Below, in pieces: positions 27,519 to 37,249 of a DNA stretch of 64,000 nucleotides. Position 1 is the first letter of the stretch; the number at the start of each line of letters is the position of its first letter. The DNA is from Brachynemurus nebulosus (lineage: Eukaryota > Arthropoda > Insecta > Neuroptera > Myrmeleontidae): the NCBI GenBank assembly GCA_035578155.1, contig JAPWDM010000016.1, forward strand, positions 6,916,005 through 6,980,004, read 5' to 3'. A program made the position numbers and the translations under genes. Below the pieces are notes generated by a model. That model searched no databases. It had not been told where the DNA came from and saw nothing but the letters and a program-made list of their open reading frames with translations.

Positions 27519-27735
27519 TGGTATATTTCACTTAAATTTAACCATGCTTCATTACTTATGAATTTAAATAATTTCCGTTTCCTTGGCTGTATCTCTTTCA
27601 TTATTGCACTTACGTAAATTTTAAAATTTCAGTTTGTTTTTAGAAAAGAATAGAAGCTTGATTTGTTTTCAATATAAAAATTATTTAATTTTTTAACTTT
27701 GACTCATGATCAGTTGTATTTGAAATAGGGTATAG
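27519..27735 (+). repeat. Dispersed repeat, copy 2 of 2
   Basis: Direct-orientation match to 19239-19445; here it is not bounded by TA arrays. Confidence 0.7.
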
Positions 27736-28849
27736 ATACGGTCAGCGACACTGCTATCGGCACAAAATTGAAATTTACTGAGATTCAGCCCTTAAAAACT
27801 TAAAACATTTTTTTAAACCCCTGATCAACCGGACACTCATCATCAGTTTTGAAACCACCAAAATGGCAAATCGCTTGTGGACTTTCAATTACATTTCGCT
27901 TGTAGACATTCAATACCGAAGATGAAAGGAAAAATTCGACTTCCGTTAAGGGGCTCCGCTGCTCATGGAGTTTTTTTAGTTTTATAATACCGGCCCTTAG
28001 AAAGCTAAACTATTTTAAATAGGTACGGTTCTTAGATGAGATCCGCCAGTGCCCAATATTTGGAAATTCGCTATGTTATGCAGATGCTGCGACAGGGGTA
28101 TTTTATTTTTATCACACTTACGTTACCTTTATTGCCTTTATACGTATATCTTTATATGTGTACATTTTGAACACTCTATACACGCTTCACTTATAGTAAC
28201 ATAGAAAGAGACAAATTTTTCTTGGTGTTACGTTTTGTGTGGCATTAGTGTAGTTTTGAAACACCTTTGGAAAATGGACCTTACGAAACAGTGGCTTTAA
28301 TATGCCTGCATCGGTTATAGAAACGTTTCTTCTGCGGACAACAAACACTTTATAGTTTTTTTAACGTATTAAAGACGATTTTTGCTAATAAATACTTTAA
28401 GTGATATCAATACATACCACTTTTATTATTTAAACTTTTGTGACATGTTTCGATTAATATGGCCATTATCAAATAAATGAAAATTACATTCAAATTCATG
28501 CCTATTTATATTAAATGTAATTTATAAATGGTAGTAGTGGTGGATGGGAAAATAGCAGCGATAAAAATAACAGGAGTCAAAAACAAACAAGTTCAGACGA
28601 GTTGGATATATGTGTGAATAATTAAATTGGCAATGAAATAAAAATAAATAAATGAAAATGAGTAAAAAATAGAACAGTCGGAGACATCAGACATTTTTGA
28701 TTAATTTGTATTCCTCCGATTGCTTTGCTTTTTTATTAAATTTTATTTATTCATTTTTATGTCATGTTATTTATTGTCATCTTTAGTGATTCGCAGTCGG
28801 ATTTTTTGTTTTTTGAATTTGTCGACAAAAGCTTGTTTTCATATTAATT
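27736..28849. other. Repeat-derived interval, no supported gene
   Basis: Positions 28006-28107 (GCTAAACTATTTTAAATAGG, then GAGATCCGC, GTGCCCAATATTTGGAAATT, CGCTATGTTATGCAG) closely match 44165-44270 in direct orientation; both belong to the ~120-bp satellite family. The rest shows no coding signal. Confidence 0.5.
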
Positions 28850-28918
28850 ATCAACCTCTGTTCTATCGCCTTAAGTGATGAATTTTCAATAATCATGTCT
28901 TAGTGCTCGCTTACGTTA
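28850..28918 (+). repeat. Satellite monomer flanking the palindromic element (left)
   Basis: Part of the ~130-bp satellite that resumes at 37729. Joining 28918 to 37729 restores a normal monomer (TTAGTGCTCGCTTACGTTA then TTAAGGAACCCCTGTGCAAA). Confidence 0.7.
28911..28918. repeat. Left target-site duplication (TTACGTTA)
   Basis: Perfect 8-bp match to 37721-37728, directly outside the GTAGTAGAAATATAAGAGAA terminus. Confidence 0.9.
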
Positions 28919-29039
28919 GTAGTAGAAATATAAGAGAACGGGGCCCACCTTCCCACCTGCCGACTTTTTTAGTGATCTCAGCAGGAGGCAAAACTACCGA
29001 GGCGGTTCTAGAAGCCTCCAGCGGTGGGTGGAGCAAAAT

Positions 29040-29345
29040 TTGGTTCTTCAACCTAACGATATCTAGTGAAATTTTTTTCTAACCTAACAGAACCCAATGG
29101 AACTTGACCTAACCTAACGAAACCTAAGCGAACTTAGCTTAACCTAACAAAATTTTTTCTAACCTAAGAACTGAAAAATTCCCTAACAGATGGCGCAGCC
29201 ACCTTCGAGCCCTGTGAATTCGCTACTAGATGGCGTTGCTAGTCTGGATTCCTGTGTGTAAGTTTGAAAAATTGTCAATAGATTGCATCGAAAAACTTTT
29301 TTTTTGATAGTTAAACTAGCCATTAAAAGATGGCCTTGCTTTCAT
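29040..29345 (+). repeat. Arm terminus: CCTAA-like and AGATGGCG motifs
   Basis: Positions 29050-29165 contain repeated CCTAAC/CCTAAG motifs (including CCTAACCTAACG), degenerate but similar to the arthropod telomere unit CCTAA. Next come AGATGGCGCAGCC (about 29188), AGATGGCGTTGC (about 29228) and AAGATGGCCTTGC (about 29327). The mirror copy is at 37300-37600. The AGATGGCG core resembles the insect CTCF consensus; function is untested. Confidence 0.55.
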
Positions 29346-29389
29346 AATTTTATAATATTTTTATCTGAAAACAGGCTTAAACTGTCAGC

Positions 29390-29629
29390 TGACGTCACTA
29401 AAGGTAAACTGATATCAAACAGCGAAGATTTCTCTCTAATATGCAAAAATGAATTTTATCATATGATTGTATATTTTTATCTGAAAACAGGTTTAAACTT
29501 GTATAAATTGCCAGCTGACGTCACTAAAGGTAAACTGATATCAAATAGCGAAGATTTCTGTCTAATATGCGAAAATGAAGCAGCAGGTTTTAACCTGTAT
29601 GGCTACATAAAGTGTGACAGCTGACGTCA
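29390..29629. promoter_or_regulatory. Three perfect TGACGTCA sites upstream of gene A (left arm)
   Basis: TGACGTCA at 29390-29397, 29516-29523 and 29622-29629. The first two sit in a duplicated block (GCTGACGTCACTAAAGGTAA, then ACTGATATCAAA and AGCGAAGATTTC). The last is about 100 bp before the gene A ATG. This octamer is the consensus CRE bound by CREB/ATF bZIP proteins. A 113-codon ORF spans the block but looks like a by-product of the duplication. Confidence 0.6.
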
Positions 29630-29726
29630 CCATACTATTTTGTTCGAAACTTTAGTGAAAAAAACATTAAACCTTATTGTTGTGAATTTTCAATTGTTGT
29701 GTGTTAAGAGTTAATTGTTGCCAACA

Positions 29727-30125
29727 ATGGAATCCATTACTGCTGGTGCTTCATCTGGAAACAGAGACTTAATTCAAAAAATGGCTGGAAATTTTGTGGA
29801 TGAATTGAATCATCTTGGCGCTGTTAAACGATGGATTAAACTTTCTGATATGGAGATTGGAAAAGTATATAAAATAATGGGGGCCAATCAGTTGCCGTCA
29901 AAATTCGATTCATCAAAAATGAAGACAATATTGGAATTAGAAATTGGATACATATCATTGCCGGCGAGATTTGACAATTTGAACGAGCAGATGCTGGCAT
30001 GGCTGCAAAGCAATCCAAAATTGGGTATCATAAATAATGGACCAATCGGACTAACTCATAAACTGGAATTCAGAAAAACGTTGGATCTTCTTGAAATCGC
30101 AATTCAAAACGTTGAATCTTCTTGA
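29727..30125 (+). CDS. Gene A (132 codons), left arm
   Basis: Intact ORF from ATG 29727. The region around residues 35-75 reads SDMEIGKVYKIMGA, then KMKTILELEIGYISLPARF. This resembles a pattern I associate with small, poorly characterised arthropod proteins (K-Y-x-I, a central strand-rich part, then LP-x-RF), possibly an OB-like nucleic-acid-binding fold; that is inference only. The C-terminus is helical and ends AIQNVESS. No signal peptide, membrane segment or catalytic motif. I chose the ATG rather than the upstream in-frame TTG codons. Three TGACGTCA sites lie upstream. The gene is convergent with gene B, with the stops 32 bp apart. It is bracketed by a ~52-bp direct repeat (29684-29737 and 30133-30184). 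An identical protein is encoded in the other arm. Confidence 0.65.
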   Translation: MESITAGASSGNRDLIQKMAGNFVDELNHLGAVKRWIKLSDMEIGKVYKIMGANQLPSKFDSSKMKTILELEIGYISLPARFDNLNEQMLAWLQSNPKLGIINNGPIGLTHKLEFRKTLDLLEIAIQNVESS

Positions 30126-30132
30126 AATTTGT

Positions 30133-30184
30133 AAATTTTCAATTGTTGTGTTAACAATTAATTATTGCCAACAATGGAATCCAT
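30133..30184 (+). repeat. Direct repeat of the gene A start region
   Basis: AATTTTCAATTGTTGTG, then TTGCCAACAATGGAATCCAT, repeats 29684-29737 (which contains the gene A ATG). The pair brackets gene A. On the minus strand this copy supplies the last codons of gene B (YMDSIVGNN). Confidence 0.75.
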
Positions 30185-30584
30185 GTATTGTGGAAATCGT
30201 TCGTATTCATCACATAGCATTTCAGAGTTGTCGATAATTTGTTTAATAATTTCCTCTCGACGCTTCGCTTTACTTAGTTCTCTTAATTCTGCATTGAAGA
30301 AAACTGTATTGAAGAACATTGAAGAAAATTGATGTAATGATCCGTAAATTCCATACAACAGAAATATTCCGATATCTCAATATTCCCAATATTTCGTCTA
30401 TAATTGCGCTTGAAAAGTCTACAAACCACCTCTATAAATTCAATGGTGTTTGTTGGATAATTTTTCACTATTTTAATACACAAGTCAGTCAATTGGTGAT
30501 CTTTGATTCCTCACAGAGCACTTTCTTGCATATGCACAAATTTTTAATATAATTATAAATTTTACAAGTTAAAAAAGTGATCAT
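30158..30584 (-). pseudogene. Gene B, left arm, frameshifted
   Basis: Reads from ATG at 30584 toward 30158. Relative to the open version at 4338-4706, one base is missing after the CKKVLCE codons, so the frame stops a few codons later. A second frame covers TDLCIKIVKNYPTNTIEFIE to the FLQCSS region. An expanded TTCAATG-type repeat then shifts the frame again before AELRELSKAKRREEIIKQII. The final codons come from the duplicated gene A start region. The same lesions are in the right arm. Two introns could in principle mimic this pattern, but no good splice sites stand out. Confidence 0.6.
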
Positions 30585-32517
30585 TGTGTACCTATTTTTG
30601 TTTAAAACTATACTTAATAAAATAAATTTAAAGAAAAAAAAACCGATCTTTTGATTTACACCGATCCCCTAAAAAGAAATCAAACTAATTTTTGATATTA
30701 TACCTTAAACTTGATGTATATATAAAAATTCCATTTACAATTATGGTACACCATATATACTCGTAAATTTTACAAAAATGTATCACTCTGTACATTTTTT
30801 TTTAAATCTGTGTGCATATTCTTTGATGTTATTTAATCAGCTAAATATTTAATCAACTAAATCAGCTAAAATTGTTACATACTTACGTAATAAATATCTA
30901 AGTGTGTATTTTTCTTTTAAATATATAACTTATAAATACTCATGATTACTTTACTATAACTGTAATCACGCGATATCATGTTATAAAATACATAAGAATT
31001 TACTCATTTAATATAAAAATATTTGGTCATCAACAATTAAATAAAAACGAATTTTTTTAAAATATATATAGTAATATAATATTTCGCATATATACAGTAC
31101 TCTGTTAAAAGTACGGGTTTCTACACCGTTAAAAAACATATATTTTACAATATCAATATATTGTAAAGAATCATATTTCTTAATATTTTTAAAACTGAAT
31201 ATGTAATATCAAGAATTTAAAACAGTTTTGAAACATTAATTTCTCCTCATAATATTTTTTTAGTCTTAAATTAATAGCACAATGTTCCATATATTTTAGG
31301 AAAATTTTTCTTTTAATATTTTATAACTTATCTAAAAAATTTATAGCTATTTTTATCAAAAAATTTATTACTAGCTATTGTTAAAAAATTAGTTAAATAT
31401 ATCTATAGGTATTAAGTGACCTCTAGTTTTTGTAATAGACGGTGGTAATAGCAATTCATCTTAAATACGAAATTATTTTATCAAAATAAGCGTTTTTTTT
31501 CTCATATTATCATATTCCAATATATTGTATATTATTATAATTTATAAAAATGTGTTTTATTTATTAAAAAAATTTAGCAAAATTTTAAATAATATCGCGT
31601 CAAAATAATATTCAGAAGTCAATAAAAGACAATAGCAGTAAATTTATTAAGATAACTATAAATAAATATTAATCTAATGTTGAAATATTTAATAACAAAT
31701 AGTACTGCTTAGTAGAAAATTAGGCACCTATTGTTTTGTTTTCAAATTTACCTTTTTGCAATTAAAGAAAATTTTAGTAACTATCGATACCAGTTTCTCA
31801 ACAATTTTTTCCCATGTTAAATTCGTATGTTCTTACTTCGCTGAAACTTATTATGTTTATATATTCCCCCAATATTTTCTACCATAAACAATAGTTATAG
31901 CAAGCTAGGTAGGTATTGAATAAGTTTAATTTTGTAAAAACACCTAAAAATTATCAGTCACAGACAAATATTTCTAAGCAAACGAATTGAAAATGTAATT
32001 TTATATCATAAGAATAAATGCGTATATATAGGGTAGACAGTAAATAACTCTCATAATTTTTAAAGAGCGGATGAAAACTTTAATTTTGGATTACGAAATT
32101 TTATTTTTTTTTTCCGGAGTTAAGCTGCATTCAATTAATTAACCCTTTCCTGCTCAGCAGTTTTACATCATTACTGTTCAAACGATACTTCAAATTAGCA
32201 AATCATTAATAACATGGGTAAATACTTATTAGCAAGAATTACATAGTTTACACATATGTTCTATCGCACCAGAATGTTAATAGGACAATGCGATTTAATT
32301 GCCTATATTCAGGAGCAAGCAAAAACATTACCTATTTTAATAGCTTAGAAAATACACATTACATAGTTCGTTGTAAGAACAATCATTTCGGTGATCTTTT
32401 TTAACGAATTACTAGAATTAAGGACTGTGGTATGTAAGAAATAACAACACTCACATAATTTTAAAATAATTAACATATAGCTATTGGAAAAGTTACAAAG
32501 ATTTTTTTTAACAACTT
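30585..32517. other. Inner part of left arm, non-coding
   Basis: About 1.9 kb of AT-rich DNA without credible ORFs. The mirror copy is at 33997-36054. It is shared with copy 1 (803 to about 4337, apart from insertions), so it belongs to the element. Confidence 0.6.
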
Positions 32518-32520
32518 CCC

Positions 32521-32729
32521 AAAAAAAGAGTCACTCCCAAAGAAAGAGTCACTCCAAAAAAAGAGTCACTCCCAAAAAAGAGTCACTCCCAAAAAAAAGA
32601 GTCACTCCCAATAAAAGAGTCACTCCCAAAAAAAGAGTCACTCCAAAAAAAGAGTCACTCCCGAAAAAGAGTCACTTCAAAAAAAGGCACTCCTAAAAAA
32701 GAGTCACTCCCAAAATAAGAATCACTCCA
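32521..32729 (+). repeat. Iteron array: ~12 units of AAAAAAGAGTCACTCCC
   Basis: Ten GAGTCACT units plus two degraded ones (GGCACTCC, GAATCACTCC), spaced 16-20 bp by A-rich linkers. GAGTCACTC is a near-palindrome, and GAGTCA overlaps the AP-1-type half site. The array begins immediately inside the left arm boundary and ends 5 bp before the TATA box. It may be a binding array for the zinc-finger protein, an enhancer or a replication-type iteron; none is proven. Confidence 0.85.
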
Positions 32730-32733
32730 TAGT

Positions 32734-32768
32734 TATATAAGGCTCAACCCGCGGAATCTTTAGTCAGT
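32734..32768 (+). promoter_or_regulatory. Core promoter: TATA box plus arthropod initiator
   Basis: TATATAA at 32734-32740 and TCAGT at 32764-32768 (arthropod Inr TCAKT). The distance from the TATA box to the initiator A (32766) is about 32 bp, which is canonical. Predicted 5' UTR of about 55 nt to the ATG at 32821. Confidence 0.65.
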
Positions 32769-32820
32769 CGAGTTCAGTTCGCTATTCGTAAACACGTTGC
32801 AATCGTAATACTGTTAAGCT

Positions 32821-33975
32821 ATGCATAGTTGTGAATTTTGTGGTAAGAAATTTTCGCGGAAGTTTAATCTCTCGCGTCATTTAAGAACTAAACATAATTC
32901 GTCTGAGAATGATAAAAAAAATGATGACAATGGAATAAGTCAATTTGAAAATTCCACGAATCGGTCAGTAAATAATGGGACACACGTGAACAGAGCGGAG
33001 AAGAGGAGACTTTCAATACAAAGTGAATCGTCAAAATCGAATGATGAAGATGATGATGATGGTGAAACCAATTATAGCTTTGAAGCAAGAAATGAAGAAA
33101 AGGAAGATAAAGCACCAGTATTTCAAAATCAGCAGGAAGATGATACAGATCTATCTACAAGAAACTTGAATACTTTTAATCAAAGTATGATGGCTGCAGC
33201 AGAAGCAATCAGACGTAAATTCCACGCTTTAAAAAACTCGCATAATATTCTACAATCGGCGAATGACGAAGATAATCGATCTGATGAACAAAAGCATTTA
33301 CCATCGCCTGATAACTACAAAGAAACAAGTTTTACTCCAAAGATGGCTGGTCTCTTACAAACTGCTCTAGACATATTAATGGTCAAAGAGCTTCAGAACG
33401 CATGCGCAAAGGATGAAGAACAAGAAAATAAAAATTCAGGAGAAAAGGAACAACCTTCGACATCTAACTCAACAAATGGCGAAGCTAAACGTTTCAAATA
33501 TGATGATGAAAATGCTAACCTTCATAATGGCCATTCGAAACCTGTTGATGAAGAAGAAGAATATTTTGATGACCCGAACCATTTAGTTGATGAACTAAGA
33601 AGTTTAGCGACTCAGACGCAAATTGGAGAAGAAATGGTTAATACTGTGTGCAATTTAATGGAAAGCAGTCATATTATAAATCCCAGCTTCGCGGATTATA
33701 TCGAAAACGAGAAAAAACGAAGCCATTTTAATAATTTAAAGGAAAGTGATATTGGAAAGCGGATTATCTCAATAACTAGGGAATTGGAAAAGCATGATAT
33801 TATTAAACCAGTGTTAAAATATGTATCTAATGATGATGAAAAAACATCTGCTAGCGATAGCGAAGATACTGCGAGCGAAGGAGAAGCTGATGATGACGAG
33901 AATACAGTCGCCAACGATGGTGATGAAAAAATTTCGGGTGAAGGGTTATACTTAAGGCCCTATAGGAGATATTAA
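32821..33975 (+). CDS. C2H2 zinc-finger acidic protein (384 aa), core gene of the palindromic element
   Basis: One intact exon. Residues 4-25 form a single C2H2 finger (C4, C7, H20, H25; CEFCGKKF, then a LSRHLRTKH end). Next is a long acidic, Ser/Asn/Asp/Glu-rich region (for example EDDDDGE) with a basic patch AEKRRL. A conserved central part follows (MAAAEAIRRKFHAL, then FTPKMAGLLQTALDIL and YFDDPNHLVDELRSLA), and the tail is acidic, ending GLYLRPYRRY. No transposase or nuclease motif is visible. A single finger is weak for specific DNA recognition, so a partner or dimerisation is likely if it binds the iterons next door. The promoter is at 32734-32768. It is the only gene present once per element, and a decayed copy is at 2-781. 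Roles such as DNA-binding regulator or origin binder are inference. Confidence 0.8.
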   Translation: MHSCEFCGKKFSRKFNLSRHLRTKHNSSENDKKNDDNGISQFENSTNRSVNNGTHVNRAEKRRLSIQSESSKSNDEDDDDGETNYSFEARNEEKEDKAPVFQNQQEDDTDLSTRNLNTFNQSMMAAAEAIRRKFHALKNSHNILQSANDEDNRSDEQKHLPSPDNYKETSFTPKMAGLLQTALDILMVKELQNACAKDEEQENKNSGEKEQPSTSNSTNGEAKRFKYDDENANLHNGHSKPVDEEEEYFDDPNHLVDELRSLATQTQIGEEMVNTVCNLMESSHIINPSFADYIENEKKRSHFNNLKESDIGKRIISITRELEKHDIIKPVLKYVSNDDEKTSASDSEDTASEGEADDDENTVANDGDEKISGEGLYLRPYRRY

Positions 33976-36054
33976 AATAAGCTATCAGCATTTAATAAGT
34001 TGTTAAAAAAAATCTTTGTAACTTTTCCAATAGCTATATGTTAATTATTTTAAAATTATGTGAGTGTTGTTATTTCTTACATACCACAGTCCTTAATTCT
34101 AGTAATTCGTTAAAAAAGATCACCGAAATGATTGTTCTTACAACGAACTCTGTAATGTGTATTTTCTAAGCTATTAAAATAGGTAATGTTTTTGCTTGCT
34201 CCTGAATATAGGCAATTAAATCGCATTGTCCTATTAACATTCTGGTGCGATAGAACATATGTGTAAACTATGTAATTCTTGCTAATAAGTATTTACCCAT
34301 GTTATTAATGATTTGCTAATTTGAAGTATCGTTTGAACAGTAATGATGTAAAACTGCTGAGCAGGAAAGGGTTAATTAATTGAATGCAGCTTAACTCCGG
34401 AAAAAAAAAATAAAATTTCGTAATCCAAAATTAAAGTTTTCATCCGCTCTTTAAAAATTATGAGAGTTATTTACTGTCCACCCTATATATACGCATTTAT
34501 TCTTATGATATAAAATTACATTTTCAATTCGTTTGCTTAGAAATATTTGTCTGTGACTGATAATTTTTAGGTGTTTTTACAAAATTAAACTGCAAAAAAT
34601 AGTTTAAAAGTATTTCACCGTCTATAAAAACATAAATTTTTTTTCTCTATCATCAATAAATTAACAAACAAAAAATACTTATTCAATACCTACCTAGCTT
34701 GCTATAACTATTGTTTATGGTAGAAAATATTGGGGGAATATATAAACATAATAAGTTTCAGCGAAGTAAGAACATACGAATTTAACATGGGAAAAAATTG
34801 TTGAGATCAGAGCATGCTTGTCTTTTATGGGTATCGTTTTATATAGGTATCGATAGTTACTAAAATTTTCTTTAATTGCAAAAAGGTAAATTTGAAAACA
34901 AAACAATAGGTGCCTAATTTTCTACTAAGCAGTACTATTTGTTAATAAATATTTCAACATTAGATTAATATTTATTTGTAGTTATCTTAATAAATTTACT
35001 GCTATTGTCTTTTATTGACTTCTGAATATTATTTTGACGCGATATTATTTAAAATTTTGCTAAATTTTTTTAATAAATAAAACACATTTTTATAAATTAT
35101 AATAATATACAGTATATTGGAGTATGATAATATGAGAAAAAAAACGCTTATTTTGATAAAATAATTTCGTATTTAAGATGAATTGCTATTACCACCGTCT
35201 ATTACAAAAACTAGAGGTCACTTAATACCTATAGATATATTTAACTAATTTTTTAACAATAGCAAGTAATAAATTTTTTGATAAAAATAGCTATAAATTT
35301 TTTAGATAAGTTATAAAATATTAAAAGAAAAATTTTCCTAATATATATGGAACATTGTGCTATTAATTTAAGACTAAAAAAATATTATGAGGAGAAATTA
35401 ATGTTTCAAAGCTGTTTTAAATTCTTGATATTACATATTCAGTTTTAAAAATATTAAGAAATATGATTTTTTACAATATATTGATATTGTAAAATATATG
35501 TTTTTTAACGGTGTAGAAACCCGTACTTTTAACAGAGTACTGTATATATGCGAAATATTATATTACTATATATATTTTAAAAAAATTCGTTTTTATTTAA
35601 TTGTTGATGACCAAATATTTTTATATTAAATGAGTAAATTCTTATGTATTTTATAACATGATATCGCGTGATTACAGTTATAGTAAAGTAATCATGAGTA
35701 TTTATAAGTTATATATTTAAAAGAAAAATACACACTTAGATATTTATAACGTAAGTATGTAACAATTTTAGCTGATTTAGTTGATTAAAGATTTAGCTGA
35801 TTAAATAACATCAAAGAATATGGACACAGATTTAAAAAAAAATGTACAGAGTGATACATTTTTGTAAAATTTACGAGTATATATGGTGTACCATAATTGT
35901 AAATGGAATTTTTATATATACATCAAGTTTAAGGTATAATATCAAAAATTAGTTTGATTTCTTTTTAGGGGATCGGTGTAAATCAAAAGATCGGTTTTTT
36001 TTTTTCTTTAAATTTATTTTATTAAGTATAGTTTTAAACAAAAATAGGTACACA

Positions 36055-36481
36055 ATGATCACTTTTTTAACTTGTAAAATTTATAATTATATTAAAAATT
36101 TGTGCATATGCAAGAAAGTGCTCTGTGAGGAATCAAAGATCACCAATTGACTGACTTGTGTATTAAAATAGTGAAAAATTATCCAACAAACACCATTGAA
36201 TTTATAGAGGTGGTTTGTAGACTTTTCAAGCGCAATTTTAGACGAAATATTGGGAATATTGAGATATCGGAATATTTCTGTTGTATGGAATTTACGGATC
36301 ATTACATCAATTTTCTTCAATGTTCTTCAATACAGTTTTCTTCAATGCAGAATTAAGAGAACTAAGTAAAGCGAAGCGTCGAGAGGAAATTATTAAACAA
36401 ATTATCGACAACTCTGAAATGCTATGTGATGAATACGAACGATTTCCACAATACATGGATTCCATTGTTGGCAATAATTAA
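36055..36481 (+). pseudogene. Gene B, right arm, frameshifted
   Basis: Same 427-bp length and same two lesions as the left-arm copy, with one visible residue difference (RNFRRN here, RNYRRN on the left). Sharing of the lesions shows that the arms were copied from one another after gene B broke, or that the broken form is the functional arrangement. Confidence 0.6.
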
Positions 36482-36513
36482 TTGTTAACACAACAATTGA
36501 AAATTTACAAATT

Positions 36514-36912
36514 TCAAGAAGATTCAACGTTTTGAATTGCGATTTCAAGAAGATCCAACGTTTTTCTGAATTCCAGTTTATGAGTTAGTCCGATTGGTCC
36601 ATTATTTATGATACCCAATTTTGGATTGCTTTGCAGCCATGCCAGCATCTGCTCGTTCAAATTGTCAAATCTCGCCGGCAATGATATGTATCCAATTTCT
36701 AATTCCAATATTGTCTTCATTTTTGATGAATCGAATTTTGACGGCAACTGATTGGCCCCCATTATTTTATATACTTTTCCAATCTCCATATCAGAAAGTT
36801 TAATCCATCGTTTAACAGCGCCAAGATGATTCAATTCATCCACAAAATTTCCAGCCATTTTTTGAATTAAGTCTCTGTTTCCAGATGAAGCACCAGCAGT
36901 AATGGATTCCAT
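36514..36912 (-). CDS. Gene A (132 codons), right arm
   Basis: Encodes the same protein as 29727-30125 in the mirror arm, with the same upstream CRE-like sites and flanking direct repeats. Function unknown; see the left-arm entry for its sequence features. Exact conservation of both copies may reflect gene conversion or recent origin of the palindrome rather than selection. Confidence 0.65.
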   Translation of the reverse strand: MESITAGASSGNRDLIQKMAGNFVDELNHLGAVKRWIKLSDMEIGKVYKIMGANQLPSKFDSSKMKTILELEIGYISLPARFDNLNEQMLAWLQSNPKLGIINNGPIGLTHKLEFRKTLDLLEIAIQNVESS

Positions 36913-37009
36913 TGTTGGCAACAATTAACTCTTAACACACAACAATTGAAAATTCACAACAATAAGGTTTAATGTTTTTTTCACTAAAGTTTCGAACAAA
37001 ATAGTATGG

Positions 37010-37249
37010 TGACGTCAGCTGTCACACTTTATGTAGCCATACAGGTTAAAACCTGCTGCTTCATTTTCGCATATTAGACAGAAATCTTCGCTATTTGATA
37101 TCAGTTTACCTTTAGTGACGTCAGCTGGCAATTTATACAAGTTTAAACCTGTTTTCAGATAAAAATATACAATCATATGATAAAATTCATTTTTGCATAT
37201 TAGAGAGAAATCTTCGCTGTTTGATATCAGTTTGCCTTTAGTGACGTCA
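37010..37249. promoter_or_regulatory. Three perfect TGACGTCA sites upstream of gene A (right arm)
   Basis: Sites at 37010-37017, 37116-37123 and 37242-37249, with the mirrored spacing (106 and 126 bp) of the left arm. Confidence 0.6.

Larger units (their letters stand above)
28919..32517 (+). repeat. Left inverted arm
   Basis: Reverse complement of 33997-37720. The inner edge is at ACAACTT (32511-32517). Contents from the outside in: GC-rich terminus, TTAGG-like and AGATGGCG motifs, three CRE-like sites, gene A (+), broken gene B (-), then about 1.9 kb of AT-rich non-coding DNA. Confidence 0.9.

Noticed and set aside
29050..29165. True interstitial telomere
   Set aside because: Units are degenerate and interspersed; they belong to the element terminus and repeat in each arm.
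29283..29624. 113-codon ORF upstream of gene A (mirror at 37015-37356)
   Set aside because: It is generated by a duplicated block with CRE sites; composition and repeats suggest a by-product, and no ATG supports the given start.
32521..32729. Regular short repeats as a CRISPR array
   Set aside because: Units are 16-20 bp with A-rich linkers, no unique spacers, in eukaryotic DNA next to a TATA promoter.
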